DNA from: Caenorhabditis remanei
Lineage: Eukaryota > Nematoda > Chromadorea > Rhabditida > Rhabditidae
Length of the DNA stretch: 64,000 nt
Direction: 5' to 3'
Assembly: GCF_010183535.1 (NCBI RefSeq)
Contig: NW_026526147.1
Span: forward strand, 1-64,000
The position numbers and the translations under genes were made by a program. Positions 1 through 10,736 of this stretch are shown piece by piece. Every line of letters begins with the position of its first letter. The stretch's first letter is position 1. The notes below the pieces were generated by a model that had not been told where the DNA came from, did no database searches, and saw nothing but the letters and a program-made list of their open reading frames with translations.

Positions 1-7
1 ACACGCT

Positions 8-3000
8 ATGATGTCAAGAATTACAAAACAGGAGAGTGAACAAATGAACGAAACTACACTCGAAGAATTCTTTGAATTCCATAACATTGGAATAACAGGA
101 GAAACAGAATACAACACGCATAGAGACGTAATTGAACATTTCCGTAAAACAGTTGAAATAAACAAAGAGAATGGAATAATACAAGTATCCCTCCCATGGA
201 AAGAATATCTAAAAATGTTTCTAGCCAATAACAGAAACGTGGCATACTGTAGATTCAAACAGCAACATACCGCACTGTTCAACAAAGAACTTTGGAATAA
301 CGTATCTGGAATGATGAAAACTATGGAAGAAACCGACATAATTGAAGAAATTAAATCAGACCCGAACGATGGATACTATATTCCGTACCAACTGGTATTT
401 AATAACAGCAGTAACACAACAAAAATGAGAATAGTCTATGACGCCTCAAGTAAAAAACATGGAGAAAAAAGCCTGAACAACTGCCTCCACCAAGGTCCAT
501 CTTTGATACCAGATTTGCAAGGTATTTTACTTCGCATTAGAAATGGAAAGTATTTACTTAGCGGAGATATAGAAAAAGCGTTTCACGCAATCAAGGTGAA
601 TGAGAAAGATAGAAAATATCTGCGCTTCATCTGGTTAAAAGACCCATCCAAGCCAGCAACAAACGACAATCTAAGATTCATGCAATTCAAAAGATTACCA
701 TTCGGAGTAAATTGTTCACCATTCCTTCTTTCGATGGCTATCCAATATGGTATTGAAAACTCAGACGCCTCAGAACAACTAAAATACGCAATCTAGTCAA
801 TGTGTTACGTTGATAACCTCTTTATGACATCAAATCACTTAGAACAATTAGAAGAACAATACAAAGAGTCCAAAAAATATTTTCAAAAAATTGGCATGAA
901 CATAAGAGAATTTAGCATTAATCACCCAGTAAACTTCATTAAGGAAGAAGACAAAGTAAACAATGAAGATAATATAAAAATTTTGGGCTATTTATATGAT
1001 ATTAAGAACGATACAATGAATGTCAAAAAACCAAAACTAGAGATTACAAATAATGAGATACCAAAAATGACTAAGAAAAGAGTAGTAAGCGAAATAGCCA
1101 CAATATTCGATCCACTTCAAATATTTGCACCACTCTATCTTGAAGGAAAATCAATCATCAGAAGTATCTCACAAACTTCCATTAAATGGACTCATCTTGT
1201 ATCAGAAGAAACAGTCAAACAAGTTATTAACTACAGAGAAAAAATTGATAAATCAACACTTAAATTTAACCGTTGCATCTTACAAAATGACAAGAATAAT
1301 CTAAGCCTTGCAGTCTTCTGTGATGCCTCCAAAGACACCTACGGAGCAAACGTATATTTAAAAGTTGAAAAATCAAAAGGTACCTACGATACACATCTTC
1401 TCATTGCAAAACAACGCGTCGCACCACAAACGAAAACAGTAACCATACCCAGATTGGAACTAATCGCATTAGTTATCGCCATGAGATTACTGAAGTATGT
1501 CTTAGAAGAAATAGATGTAGTTATTCAAAACATAGACATCTACTCAGATTCGAACATTGCAATACAGCAAGTAGAATCTTTTGACAAACATGGAGGAAAA
1601 GTGCAAGCATTTATTGAAAACAGATGTCTCGAAATTTGGAAAATTATGGAACACATCCAACAAGAATACGGCCCAGATCGACTACAAATTTCCCACGTCC
1701 CAACAGACCAAAACCCAGCAGATCATATTACGAGAGGCTCGAATTCAATCGAAGAACTTCAGAATACTAATTGGTTTCACGGACCATCTTGGTTATCGAA
1801 TGATAACGACGAGAGTCACCCTGATAAAATATCAATCACAAGAATAACTAAATTATATGACGACTGGTCCGGTCAAAAATATACGACAATAACACGCCCT
1901 ATAGAAGAACACCACACTGAAAACGAAAAGATAAAACCAGTTACTGTATATTATTCCAAACAGATCACACCAAAAGTACAAGATAAACGATTCTTAGACT
2001 TACATGAATATAAGCAAAAAGCAATCAAAACAAAAAAAGTTGTGGAATAAGACATAGTAATTCCAATATCACGAATCAACAAATTAGAAAAGTGTCAAAG
2101 AATTACAGCCTACGTCCTTCGTTTTATCAAAAACCGAATTTACAACAGAATCAACGATCACAACAAAGACAAACTGCAATCGTCAATCATGGAACTCAAA
2201 ACTCTTGAACATATAAAAACGACTGGACAATTACAAATAGAAGAACTAGAACTCGCAATGAAACTTTTAATTAGAAAGAATCAAATGACACATCATTATT
2301 ACTATCCACGAAAATTCAAAAACACAAAGGACGAATTCCCATATTACTATTGCGACAAAAGAGTAATCGAAAATAATACGAAACTGAATAAGACAACATG
2401 GGAACAAGAAGCCGACGGCATATGTAGTATACATCAAACCAGAAAACAGAACGGAACGAAATCACTACAATAGCAAGAATCAAATTAAAGATGAAAAATT
2501 GAAGTAACCAATGGAAACAGTAGTGATGACGGTATTCTATACAGCATTACAAGAACATCAAACATTCCACCAAAACCATTTATATATACGAAATCACACC
2601 TAGCATCACTCATAGTTCGAAATATACATCAAAAATTCCTCCATGCAGGACCATCCACTACATTAGGAGAAATATTGAAAACATACAGTGGAAACAAATG
2701 GAAAAGAACAGTGAAGAAAGAACTAAAAAAGTGTATAACATGCAGAAAACAAAATAACCACAGTTATAGAGAAGCCCCTCCGGGAATGATACCAGAAAGA
2801 CGGACCACACAAAGTCGACCGTTTCAAAATGTTCGTATCGACTTCATGGGACCAATAAAAACTCAGAAAAGTAGCACCACGGAAATTGAAACGGCCCATA
2901 TAGCACTCTTTACATGCTGTTCTACAAGATTGATACACTTGGAATTAGTCTCTGACTTATCGACCGATGAATTTTTATTAGCATTATCAAGATTCACCGC

Positions 3001-4423
3001 AAGAAGAGGATTTCCAGATACTATTACATCGGATAATGCACCATTCACCTTAACATCAACTATCATGTCAAGATGTGCAAGAAAACAAGACTTTCTTGGA
3101 GAACTAGAAACAGAAAAAATTGACAATTTCGAAGAAAAGGAAAGCAGAACAAAAATTAACATAGTCGAAAAAGAAATGTCCGACAGAAAAATAAAATGGT
3201 ATTTCAACACAGCCTTATCCCCATGGCAAGGAGGATTTTATGAAAGACTAGTTGGTGTTACCAAAAAAGCTCTCCGACAGGCGTTAACACAACACTCATA
3301 CAGAAAGAAAGATCTTGAAACTATTGTTATTGAATGTGAAAACATTGTAAACAACAGACCATTGACATACATAGATGAAGATTCAGAAGATAGTCAAGCA
3401 TTGCGACCAATTGACTTAATTATCCCACAGTTCACGACTATGGAAATGAATGAGAATATTCTTGAAAATGAATACAATCATTACACTTCAAGATACAGAG
3501 AAACCCAAAAACATGTCAAAAGGTTTTGGAAAATTTGGAAGAGGGATTATCTTCTACAGAATAAAAACTTTCAATCCATCGCACAAGCCAATCGAAAGTA
3601 TTCAAATGTTGTAAAACCAATCATAGGAGAAATTGTATTACTAGTGGATGAACAATCTCCGAGAAATAAGTGGAACATGGGTATCATTGAAGAAGTGTTT
3701 GAAGGAAAAGATGGACATAGCAGATCAGCTAAAGTGCGAACCATCAGAAAAAGAAAATATGTGGACAATTCAAAACCGTTAGTACCAATCACAATAACCA
3801 GACCACTAAGACTAATGATCCCGTTAGAGATACGCTCATATCCGAAACCATCAGAAATAACTGAAACTGATATAATAAAAACTGAAAAACATGAAACCCC
3901 GACATTCAATATAATATTGCCAACAGAACACACCGTAAAGAAAGAAGAAAACATTGAGTCACCAGACATTTCCAACAATACACCTGTTCCAAGAAGATCA
4001 GCACGAATAGCAAAACTACCGATCCCAAAATATACATTCACTATAGCAATGATAATGACACTATGTCTAGTACCAAATCTCATTGAAGCAAACCCTTCAG
4101 CAAGATTGAACAATATTGTCCAAACACTCCCACCAGAATTAAATAGTACAACACCTCCTATCACAACATCAACTGAAAAAACAACACCTCCTATCACAAC
4201 ATCAACTCAAAAAACAACACCTCCTATCACAACATCAACTCAAAAAACAACACCTCCTATCACAACATCAACTCAAAAAACAACACCTCCTATCACAACA
4301 TCAACTCAAAAAACAACACCTCCTATCACAACATCAACTCAAAAAACAACACCTCCTATCACAACATCAACTCAAAAAACAACAACTAAACGATGTCGAA
4401 ACGCCCGAATTCGGATGACATAA
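8..4423 (+). pseudogene. BEL/Pao pol: RT, RNase H, integrase (broken)
   Basis: Encodes the replication and integration enzymes of the element. The pieces 8-796, 800-2050, 2189-2473 and 2492-4423 share one reading frame, interrupted by TAG at 794, TAA at 2048 and a local cluster of stops at 2471-2491 where another frame reads through. The RT active-site box at 806-817 reads YVDN where the family has YVDD, so one catalytic Asp is Asn. RNase H motifs FCDAS (about 1312), SDSN (about 1541) and a HVPTDQNPAD block (about 1693) are present. Integrase has CxxC (about 2738) and the D, D, E residues in RIDFMG (2836), SDNAP (3027) and GGFYERL (about 3230). A DUF5641-like domain lies near 3640-3790. The C-terminus adds a hydrophobic stretch and a TPPITTST tandem repeat. 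Non-functional as read. Confidence 0.85.
4150..4383 (+). repeat. 33-bp coding minisatellite (Thr/Pro-rich, 7 copies)
   Basis: Seven head-to-tail 33-bp units encode an 11-residue motif TPPITTSTQKT, with E for Q in the first copy. It sits at the extreme C-terminus of the pol frame, just after a hydrophobic run (about 4036-4090) that ends in a signal-peptidase-like IEANP. The composition is mucin-like and could be O-glycosylated if exported; that is inference. Confidence 0.9.
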
Positions 4424-4800
4424 TGAGCGACGCAAAGCAAGTCGCAATAGCAATTGCAACCCAACAACTCTTGTCTCAAGCAAGAAGAGCCAACCGCCAG
4501 CAAATAGCACGCGAATGTTTTTTCTGCTCTTCAAACAATCATAAAGAAGATCAATGTGACCAGCCGAATACAAAGTTATACAAGTTCCGAAAGATCCAAG
4601 AGAACAACCGATGTATAATCTGCTTAGGACAAAAAACCGGAAATCACACGATTCGTACCTGTAGGAAGCTACGTTATCCGGAAAACTTGTGCTCAAACAT
4701 GGAGTGTGAACAAATGGGTATAATACACAACCACAGTATTTGCCCGAACGATCAACTACCACAAACGGCCCAACCACCACCGAAACAGTCAAAGAAATGA
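4393..4800 (+). CDS. gag-type zinc-knuckle ORF 3' of BEL pol
   Basis: A 135-residue ORF in a different frame from pol, overlapping its end by 31 bases. It carries a perfect CCHC knuckle, CFFCSSNNHKEDQC (about residues 41-54), a second set CIIC...H...C (about 75-91) and a third cysteine/histidine cluster CSNMEC...HNHSIC. This three-part array resembles the nucleocapsid end of BEL/Pao Gag, which is normally encoded before pol. It starts at ATG 4393, after the Thr/Pro repeat, and the C-terminus is Pro/Gln-rich. It may bind nucleic acid. It could be a rearranged gag fragment or a true third ORF; only the zinc-knuckle assignment is firm. Confidence 0.6.
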   Translation: MSKRPNSDDIMSDAKQVAIAIATQQLLSQARRANRQQIARECFFCSSNNHKEDQCDQPNTKLYKFRKIQENNRCIICLGQKTGNHTIRTCRKLRYPENLCSNMECEQMGIIHNHSICPNDQLPQTAQPPPKQSKK

Positions 4801-4975
4801 AGATCATCAGAACAATGAGACAGATTCGATTTTTTTTGTTTTTGAACAAACTACATCAAATGTTTAAGAATTTTTTTAAAATGAATCTTCTCATGAACAA
4901 TGTTTTATTTTTTATATAGCATCAGGCAAAGGAGCCGCTTTCCGCGTTATGACAATATTATAACGAGAACAAATA

Positions 4976-6244
4976 TCAGGTTGAGTCATAAGTTTCTTTC
5001 TTTTTTTGGGGTTGAAATTTGACTTCCCGTTTCTAATTACTGTGATTGTTTATCGACCCAAACTTTTTTGCATTATAATGACCTTTTCAGTGGCTAACAA
5101 AAAATGTTTCAAGTTAGTGCACAGATTGTCCACTCGTGAAAACGACAGTTTTTTTCTGTCTCTAATCAAATTCCTATTTTGAAAAGATTTTTGATTCTAG
5201 TCGGAATTATATCAAAATTCTGAAATTTTTATAAGGAAACGAGTGGTATTTATAAAGAAAGACTTTGTCTTGTTATAACAATTTAGTTTTGGATAAAACT
5301 CTCCAAGAAAAAGAATTTATGATCAGACGACCGACAGGTATGAGAAAACAATGTTTTCCTGGGTTTAAGTCGATTACTAAAATATTGGAGAGAGCATTTA
5401 TATCAAAATATTTGTAAAAGTTAGACAGTAACATAAACAAGTTATGCAACAAAAAACTGTATACCAAAGTCATTCGAATAAGTGATAAAAATTGGTTGAT
5501 GTGATTGTTAAGATTTTCACATTTTTGAGAATATTAGTGAAGTAGACCTGAGTGAAGTCTGGATCTCTTTTCAACAATCACGAACAACTCTGAAATATTT
5601 TGTTACAAGTAATCAAGAGTAGATACATTGTTCTAAAATTGTGCGAAAGATCTAGTGGATTGATTCAAAAGTACGAGCAGTAGACTTCATCAAACTCAAA
5701 AATCACGTGAATTTGATGATGTTAACTTCGGGCTTCTTGCGAAAAAAGACAAATGGTGTGAATATCCGAAATAAAGTACATTTAAAAACATCAATGTCTA
5801 CTCTATTCAATAATAAACATTTCCACTGATTTCCTTATCTAGCGTTGAAGAAAAATCGAAAATACTCGCACCTCTCTAAATTGCTTATGGTCACCTTTCT
5901 TCAAAGACCCGCATTAAACCATCGTTGTTTAGTTCAAATATCTTTATTAGTTTTTTATACATAATTGTTCTTGCTTGTTTTAATTCCGAATGACTCACAC
6001 ATTCTCGCCAAAATTTTATAGGAAAAAAATGAAGGCGAAAAATTGTACCAAAAAGGGTTCCTCAAGTGTTTTGACTTGTCTACGGCTGAGATTAAGCAGA
6101 TGGCGGACGTCAAGTCACAGCTAGAATCATAATGAGTTATAAGTATTGACCAATTATATTTCTCATTATGTGAGTTATTAGCTTTCGAGAAATCGCGTGT
6201 CAAAAATCATCTCAAAAAAGAAAGAAACTTATGACTCAGCCTAA
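4976..6244. mobile_element. mariner-type element with TA duplication, decayed
   Basis: The ends are inverted repeats starting TCAGGTTGAGTCATAAG at 4976 and, on the other strand, TTAGGCTGAGTCATAAG at 6244. Similarity extends about 50 bp inward (GTTTCTTTCTTTTTT). Dinucleotide TA flanks both sides (4974-4975 and 6245-6246). The length of 1269 bp and the YYAGGTTG-type termini fit a full-size mariner. I could not find an intact transposase in any frame, only short ORFs, so it is a dead or non-autonomous copy. It splits the BEL element and is therefore younger than it. Confidence 0.8.
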
Positions 6245-6246
6245 TA

Positions 6247-6766
6247 GAATAACAGACCATACTACAAAACGACAAAACAAACAACCCACACGACACAACC
6301 AGACCAGCAACTAAATAAAAACTATTCTCCTTACAACCCAAGAGCTCGTTACGAAAGTCAATCAGATTTTTTTCATTATCATCCAATTGATTAGCAGAAA
6401 GAGAAGGATCGACCATACAACTACGAAGCCCAAATTGATGATATTCTTCCTCCATATCACCACGACACTCGTCGACAAACTCCGCCGATAACCTCACACG
6501 AATATGGCATGGAACATCATACTCATCTTGGATACAAAAATGAGGCGATGAGTATCTACAAAAGTAAAGAAAATATTATTTCGAAAAAATATAAATTACC
6601 CCTTCAACATCAAACAATATTTACATTCAGCACAATTGGCGATTACAACCCAATCCGGAATCACCGAAGAATTCCCACCGCATACCACAGAAATAGAGCA
6701 ATAAAAAACAAATATCAAGAAGAACATGCTGACAAGAAAACAGTTTATCGTCAAGTTTCTTTTATA
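6247..6766 (+). pseudogene. 3' coding remnant of the BEL element
   Basis: After the mariner insertion one plus frame stays open from about 6247 to 6766, apart from one TAG near 6393. The predicted peptide is polar and Tyr/His/Asn-rich, with no motif I know. The A-rich plus strand matches the pol codon bias. On the opposite strand a 96-codon ORF (6207-6497) contains a hydrophobic membrane-span-like stretch; I regard it as the less likely reading. Function unknown. Confidence 0.4.
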
Positions 6767-6783
6767 TGAGCTTGCTGCGGGGG

Positions 6784-7242
6784 TGCTGGAATGTCGCCAT
6801 TCCAAGCATATCATTTATTATTATGCTCCCTCTTCATCCTGCCTCCCGTTCATCTTCCTGGCTGCCACCCTATTCACTGCAGAAGGATAATGGAATTTCT
6901 GCCATGCGCTACCAAGAGTCAGATCATCAAGGCACAATACGGGACAATTCGCGGTTCACGATCACTTCCTGGCTCGCTCAATCAATCAAATTTCTGGCAC
7001 TGCACAACGAGCACTTCACAACACATTGTCATGCCCCGGGAGTGTAGAGATCAAACAATCTCTACGATCTTTGCTGCCGACTCCCTCGTGACCTCAAAGT
7101 CTAACGCGGAATGGAATTCACTAATTAAATCAGCGATTATAAACCGGTCCTTTTGTATATATATATATATAGCCCTCGATACTCAGGGCATGTCTGTCTT
7201 GTCTGAATAAAGTATAAGAAAATATACCACTGAACCAATACA
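6784..7242 (+). repeat. probable 3' LTR of the BEL element
   Basis: Starts TGCTGGAATG right after a short purine-rich run ending GCGGGGG and ends ...CCAATACA, giving TG...CA termini over 459 bp. It contains a TATA-like run (about 7157-7170) and AATAAA at 7206-7211, as expected for an LTR promoter and polyadenylation signal. The 5' partner is outside the window, so boundaries are by termini only. Confidence 0.55.
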
Positions 7243-7644
7243 TGACGCACTTTTTTCAAGTTCTAGATTTAACAGCCGGACAATCTAGTTCTGAAAGGCA
7301 AATGTTTTTTCTTGAAGAAATCTCTGTCTTTGAAAAACACCAGAATTTGTATCCTCATTCCCGAATTTCAAGTTTTGTGAACTTTTTTTTCGGGTAGTCA
7401 GTTTCAGTACTCAACTGACAATTTTGAAGACCAACAGTTCTACATCATGTGAAATGAACGGAAAAAATCGCTCGCGCTATCAGAATCCAAAAAAAAATTA
7501 GTTGAATCGTTCATCAAAAGTATAATATATTGAAATATGTCAGCATGCGTTCCTTGTAGTGGTCAAAAGAACCGCGTAGCCAAACTCAAAACTAAACCAA
7601 TTTTCCCACAAAACAACCTACTGTTTTTAAATATTTTCAGAAAC
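7243..7644. other. intergenic, nothing recognised
   Basis: AT-rich sequence between the likely LTR and the 3' end of the minus-strand gene at 7645. No convincing ORF, RNA or repeat was seen. Confidence 0.6.
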
Positions 7645-8494
7645 TTATTGTTTTAGAAAAGTCCTATACCTTTGAGCCATCCTGTAAATAAGCATTTTCT
7701 ACAGGTAAGTTATGTTTTGGATGTTTATTCAAAATCTCTAAATTTCTCATAAGTAACTCATGCTTACCTCTTGATTCGAGTTCCATTGATACGGCAATAT
7801 TTTTCGAAGCGGTTCAGTTCATGAATCGCATCCTCGAGGCAGTTGTCACAAAGTGCCACCGAGCGCACACCACCTGTGACTATGAACAGGTTTGTTCCGT
7901 TCCAAATGTAGTCAAGGTCGTTTCTGAAAAAAGAGTCCATGAAATGACTTGGGTTAAAAGAAATTGTGAAAACTAGAAAGTTTATCTTAGTTGTTAATAT
8001 TTTGCATTCAAAAAATTGTATCATCTAAAGTCGTGAGCTGACATTCTTTGATAATCCCTTCTTTTTTTGATTTCCAAAACACTTACACGACGATTTCGAC
8101 CTTGAATGTCAACATTGGGTTGACATTATTCTTACAGAACACAAGTCCGTACTGTTTGGAGTACAGAGTCATGTTTGAGTGATGGGAGAGGTCGGTTTGG
8201 TTTCGACTGTGCCAAACGACCGTACTCATGACTGGTCCATTTGACGTGATTCTGATCCCGTCGCTTATTGTGGGCGCACGGAAGCCCAGATTTTCAATTG
8301 AATCGAGTCCATTCGGGAGGACATCGAGCACACAGAACGAGGCAATGTATCCGATTGGGCAGATCTGATGAGAGACAAACTTGTGCATTCTCTGCACGTT
8401 GGTCTCAAAGCACCATACGATTCCAGTTTGTTGGCAGTGCTTGAGAACAATAGAATGTTGAACGAAGATTGGCATTATTTTAGCAGTGATAAAT
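7645..8494 (-). CDS. unknown multi-exon gene, 3' exons
   Basis: Three exons on the minus strand join in phase: 8494-8087, 7923-7768 and 7681-7645 (TAA). Each junction has a good acceptor or donor (TTTTTCAG, GTAAGTG, TTTTTTCAG, GTAAGC, TTTACAG). About 200 residues are covered. The first listed exon begins in phase 2, so at least one upstream exon is missing from my model; none was found with confidence before the MITE at 8554. The protein has many cysteines and sequons (NQT, NMT, NGT), suggesting secretion, and ends in a basic tail (RIKRMAQRYR). I do not recognise the family. Intron lengths are 163 and 86 nt. Confidence 0.6.
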
Positions 8495-8553
8495 CTGAAA
8501 AACAAAAAAGTTTGATACTAATAACTATTGACTACATAGAATTGACGAATGTA

Positions 8554-8991
8554 CAGTACCAGTCAAAAGGTTATGGACTTTAGCCGTTTTCTGTTGAAAA
8601 TTTCGAATTTTAAAAGTGTTTCATGGAAATACTGATTGTCCCATCAAGTATATTTTTGATGATTCATTCAAATCAAAGGTACAACTGCATTTTTGTGACT
8701 GACAACTTTTTCGTACGATCACTTCCTAGTAAGTTATGATCATTTTAAGACGACAGCTCAAAAATCGCACAATTGTGCACTGAAATTGGTCGACTTGTGA
8801 GAAAAATTACTTTGTCGATACGCAACTTACTAAGGATGTCCCGTACAGAAACGTTTTGAAATACAAAAATTGAACTGTTATTTTGATCTGTCCGATCCAT
8901 TCAATATCTACTTGATGAGACAATCATTATTATCATGACACACTCTTAAAGTTGGATATTTTCAACTGATGATGGCTTTTGATAGGTACTG
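8554..8991. mobile_element. palindromic TA-flanked MITE (copy 1)
   Basis: Termini CAGTACCAGTCAAAAG and its approximate inverse, with TA at 8552-8553 and 8992-8993. The two arms are similar along nearly the whole 438 bp, for example TAGTAAGTT in the left arm and its inverse in the right, making an imperfect palindrome. The CAGT ends and TA target fit Tc1/mariner mobilisation. No coding capacity. Related sequence occurs at 13840, 28100 and 43560. Confidence 0.75.
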
Positions 8992-10736
8992 TAGTTTTAA
9001 AACAAACAATTAAACAAAGAAGTGAACCTACAAAAACGGAGACTTTTTAATTGACAAGTTTACGGAGAGCGGAGAAAGTTAACGGAGTGAAGATAATGAA
9101 ATAACATTCTGATATATGTTTCTCAACAGACAGTTCTTCTATGCAAATTTGATCATCGCGGTTTTCCCCGAAGATATTTTAGAAGAGTAAACGTAATCAA
9201 AAAACTTTAAAAACTAACAAAACTGAGAAAGATTGAAAAATTCTGAGATAAAAAGATGGAACGAAAGGCCGTGGAAGATAAATAAACATAATGAATGAAG
9301 TCAACCATTGCGTTCCATAACATATTTGTGGTTGGTCATGAGGAAACTAAGCTACTTTTATGTAATTTTCGGCTTGGGTGACAGGTGGCGCCAATGATAA
9401 AAATGAAAAGAGAAATATTGTATTGAAGACATTTTCAGACTTCCCAAACTTTTAATGAGTATCTTAATAGCTATGTTATTGTCAAATTGTTTTGATTAAT
9501 TATGAATATGAGAAAAAATTTACAAAAAATGTCAAGCAAGATCCAAAATATCAGAAAACAGTGTCCCTTGAATATCGCTGATTGTGAAACTTTATACATT
9601 TCCTCTACGTATGTTAGGTTTGGTATACAAAATACCGACTAGCAGTGTTATTCATCCATATAATTTAAAAAAAAACTCCAGATTGAAGAAGAGTATCAAT
9701 GATTACAAACGTGTGAAACAATAAATATAAATGAATATTAAAATGATACCAGTATTTCGGTGTGCAAACAGAATAACTATGGATAAATTAGTGTGTCGAT
9801 CGCGGAGACGCATACGCGCAAGATCTCACCACACCACACGAGGGTGTCTGTTTCTCAAAAGGAGACCTGTGTCGCTTTTTCTTCCACAGTTTGGTGATGA
9901 CGAACACAACTCGCACAGAAGTAACGAAAGATAGAGAGCATGGTCGGCGAGACGGACGTGTACAAGAGAGAAGACATTCGCAGATGTATCATAATAACTT
10001 TGATATTCAAACAGTGGAACCATACAGAAGAAGACAAATTTGAATGTAACACTTTGAAGAAACTGCAGTGAAATTTTCCATTTTGCAGTTTGAGTTCAAA
10101 CTGTCGCTACTTCATTCTCATTTATGAAATTCAAGGTTATCAGAAGCGCATGTTCATGATGTAGTGACAAGCATGTACATATGTATTCCAAGGTTTGATT
10201 TTCGCTGAATGCGTATCAAGGTTTTATTTCTTAGAAGGATTGTATTTCTACTGTTTTACAATTTTTTCAGATCATGAGTTTTAAAAGTGACATTCTGTAG
10301 GAGCCGCCAATTTGTCAATAACCGTTGTATTCAGTGCCATGTTTTTAACTTTACTTGAAACAGTAGTAAAAACTAAACTCCTTCACGGCTTGAGTTATTA
10401 TTTGACTATAGTGCTCTATTGTTGCAGTTGGCACTTGTTTGATAGGATGCCTTAGGAATACATATTTGTTGTGGTGCCTCTTCTTTTCCTAATTTCACTC
10501 CATTTTTTCAGCACCAAAACGGGAAAAAAACTTTTTAAAATGTTTGGTTTTTTTGTTTTTTCAAGAGTTTTACTCCGACCAAAAAATTTCCCATTTCTTT
10601 TTTAGAGAGTGATTTTTCTCAAAACAAAATTTGTGGAATTATGTGAATATTGTAGTTCGATTCAAGTTTTTTGATTATATTTTTCTGTTAGAGCTTTATA
10701 TTTATTTCTAATAATTAAATATTGGCATAAATTCAA
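8992..10736. other. intergenic, nothing recognised
   Basis: Low-complexity AT-rich DNA. Short ORFs around 9731-10052 lie on opposite strands over the same bases and have no recognisable motif. The missing 5' exons of the gene at 7645-8494 may lie here but could not be placed. Confidence 0.5.

Larger units (their letters stand above)
2..7242 (+). mobile_element. BEL/Pao LTR retrotransposon, 3' part, decayed
   Basis: Pol, a zinc-knuckle ORF, a damaged 3' coding stretch and a likely 3' LTR follow each other on the plus strand with the same A-rich coding strand. The 5' LTR, gag and protease lie before the window. The RNase H and integrase motifs and a C-terminal domain like the one that follows integrase in BEL/Pao polyproteins support this clade over gypsy or copia. 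Internal stops, a frameshift and a mariner-type insertion at 4976-6244 show that the copy is dead. The right boundary depends on the LTR call. Confidence 0.85.

Noticed and set aside
3571..4197. 208-codon minus-strand ORF
   Set aside because: Antisense shadow of the BEL pol C-terminus; hydrophobic Val/Ile/Gly bias is the complement of A-rich coding.
5955..6203. Mariner transposase on the minus strand
   Set aside because: The peptide shows no helix-turn-helix or DD34D-type residues that I can place.
9826..10052. Two overlapping minus ORFs that could be a first exon
   Set aside because: No consistent splice donor or motif; both frames look equally random.
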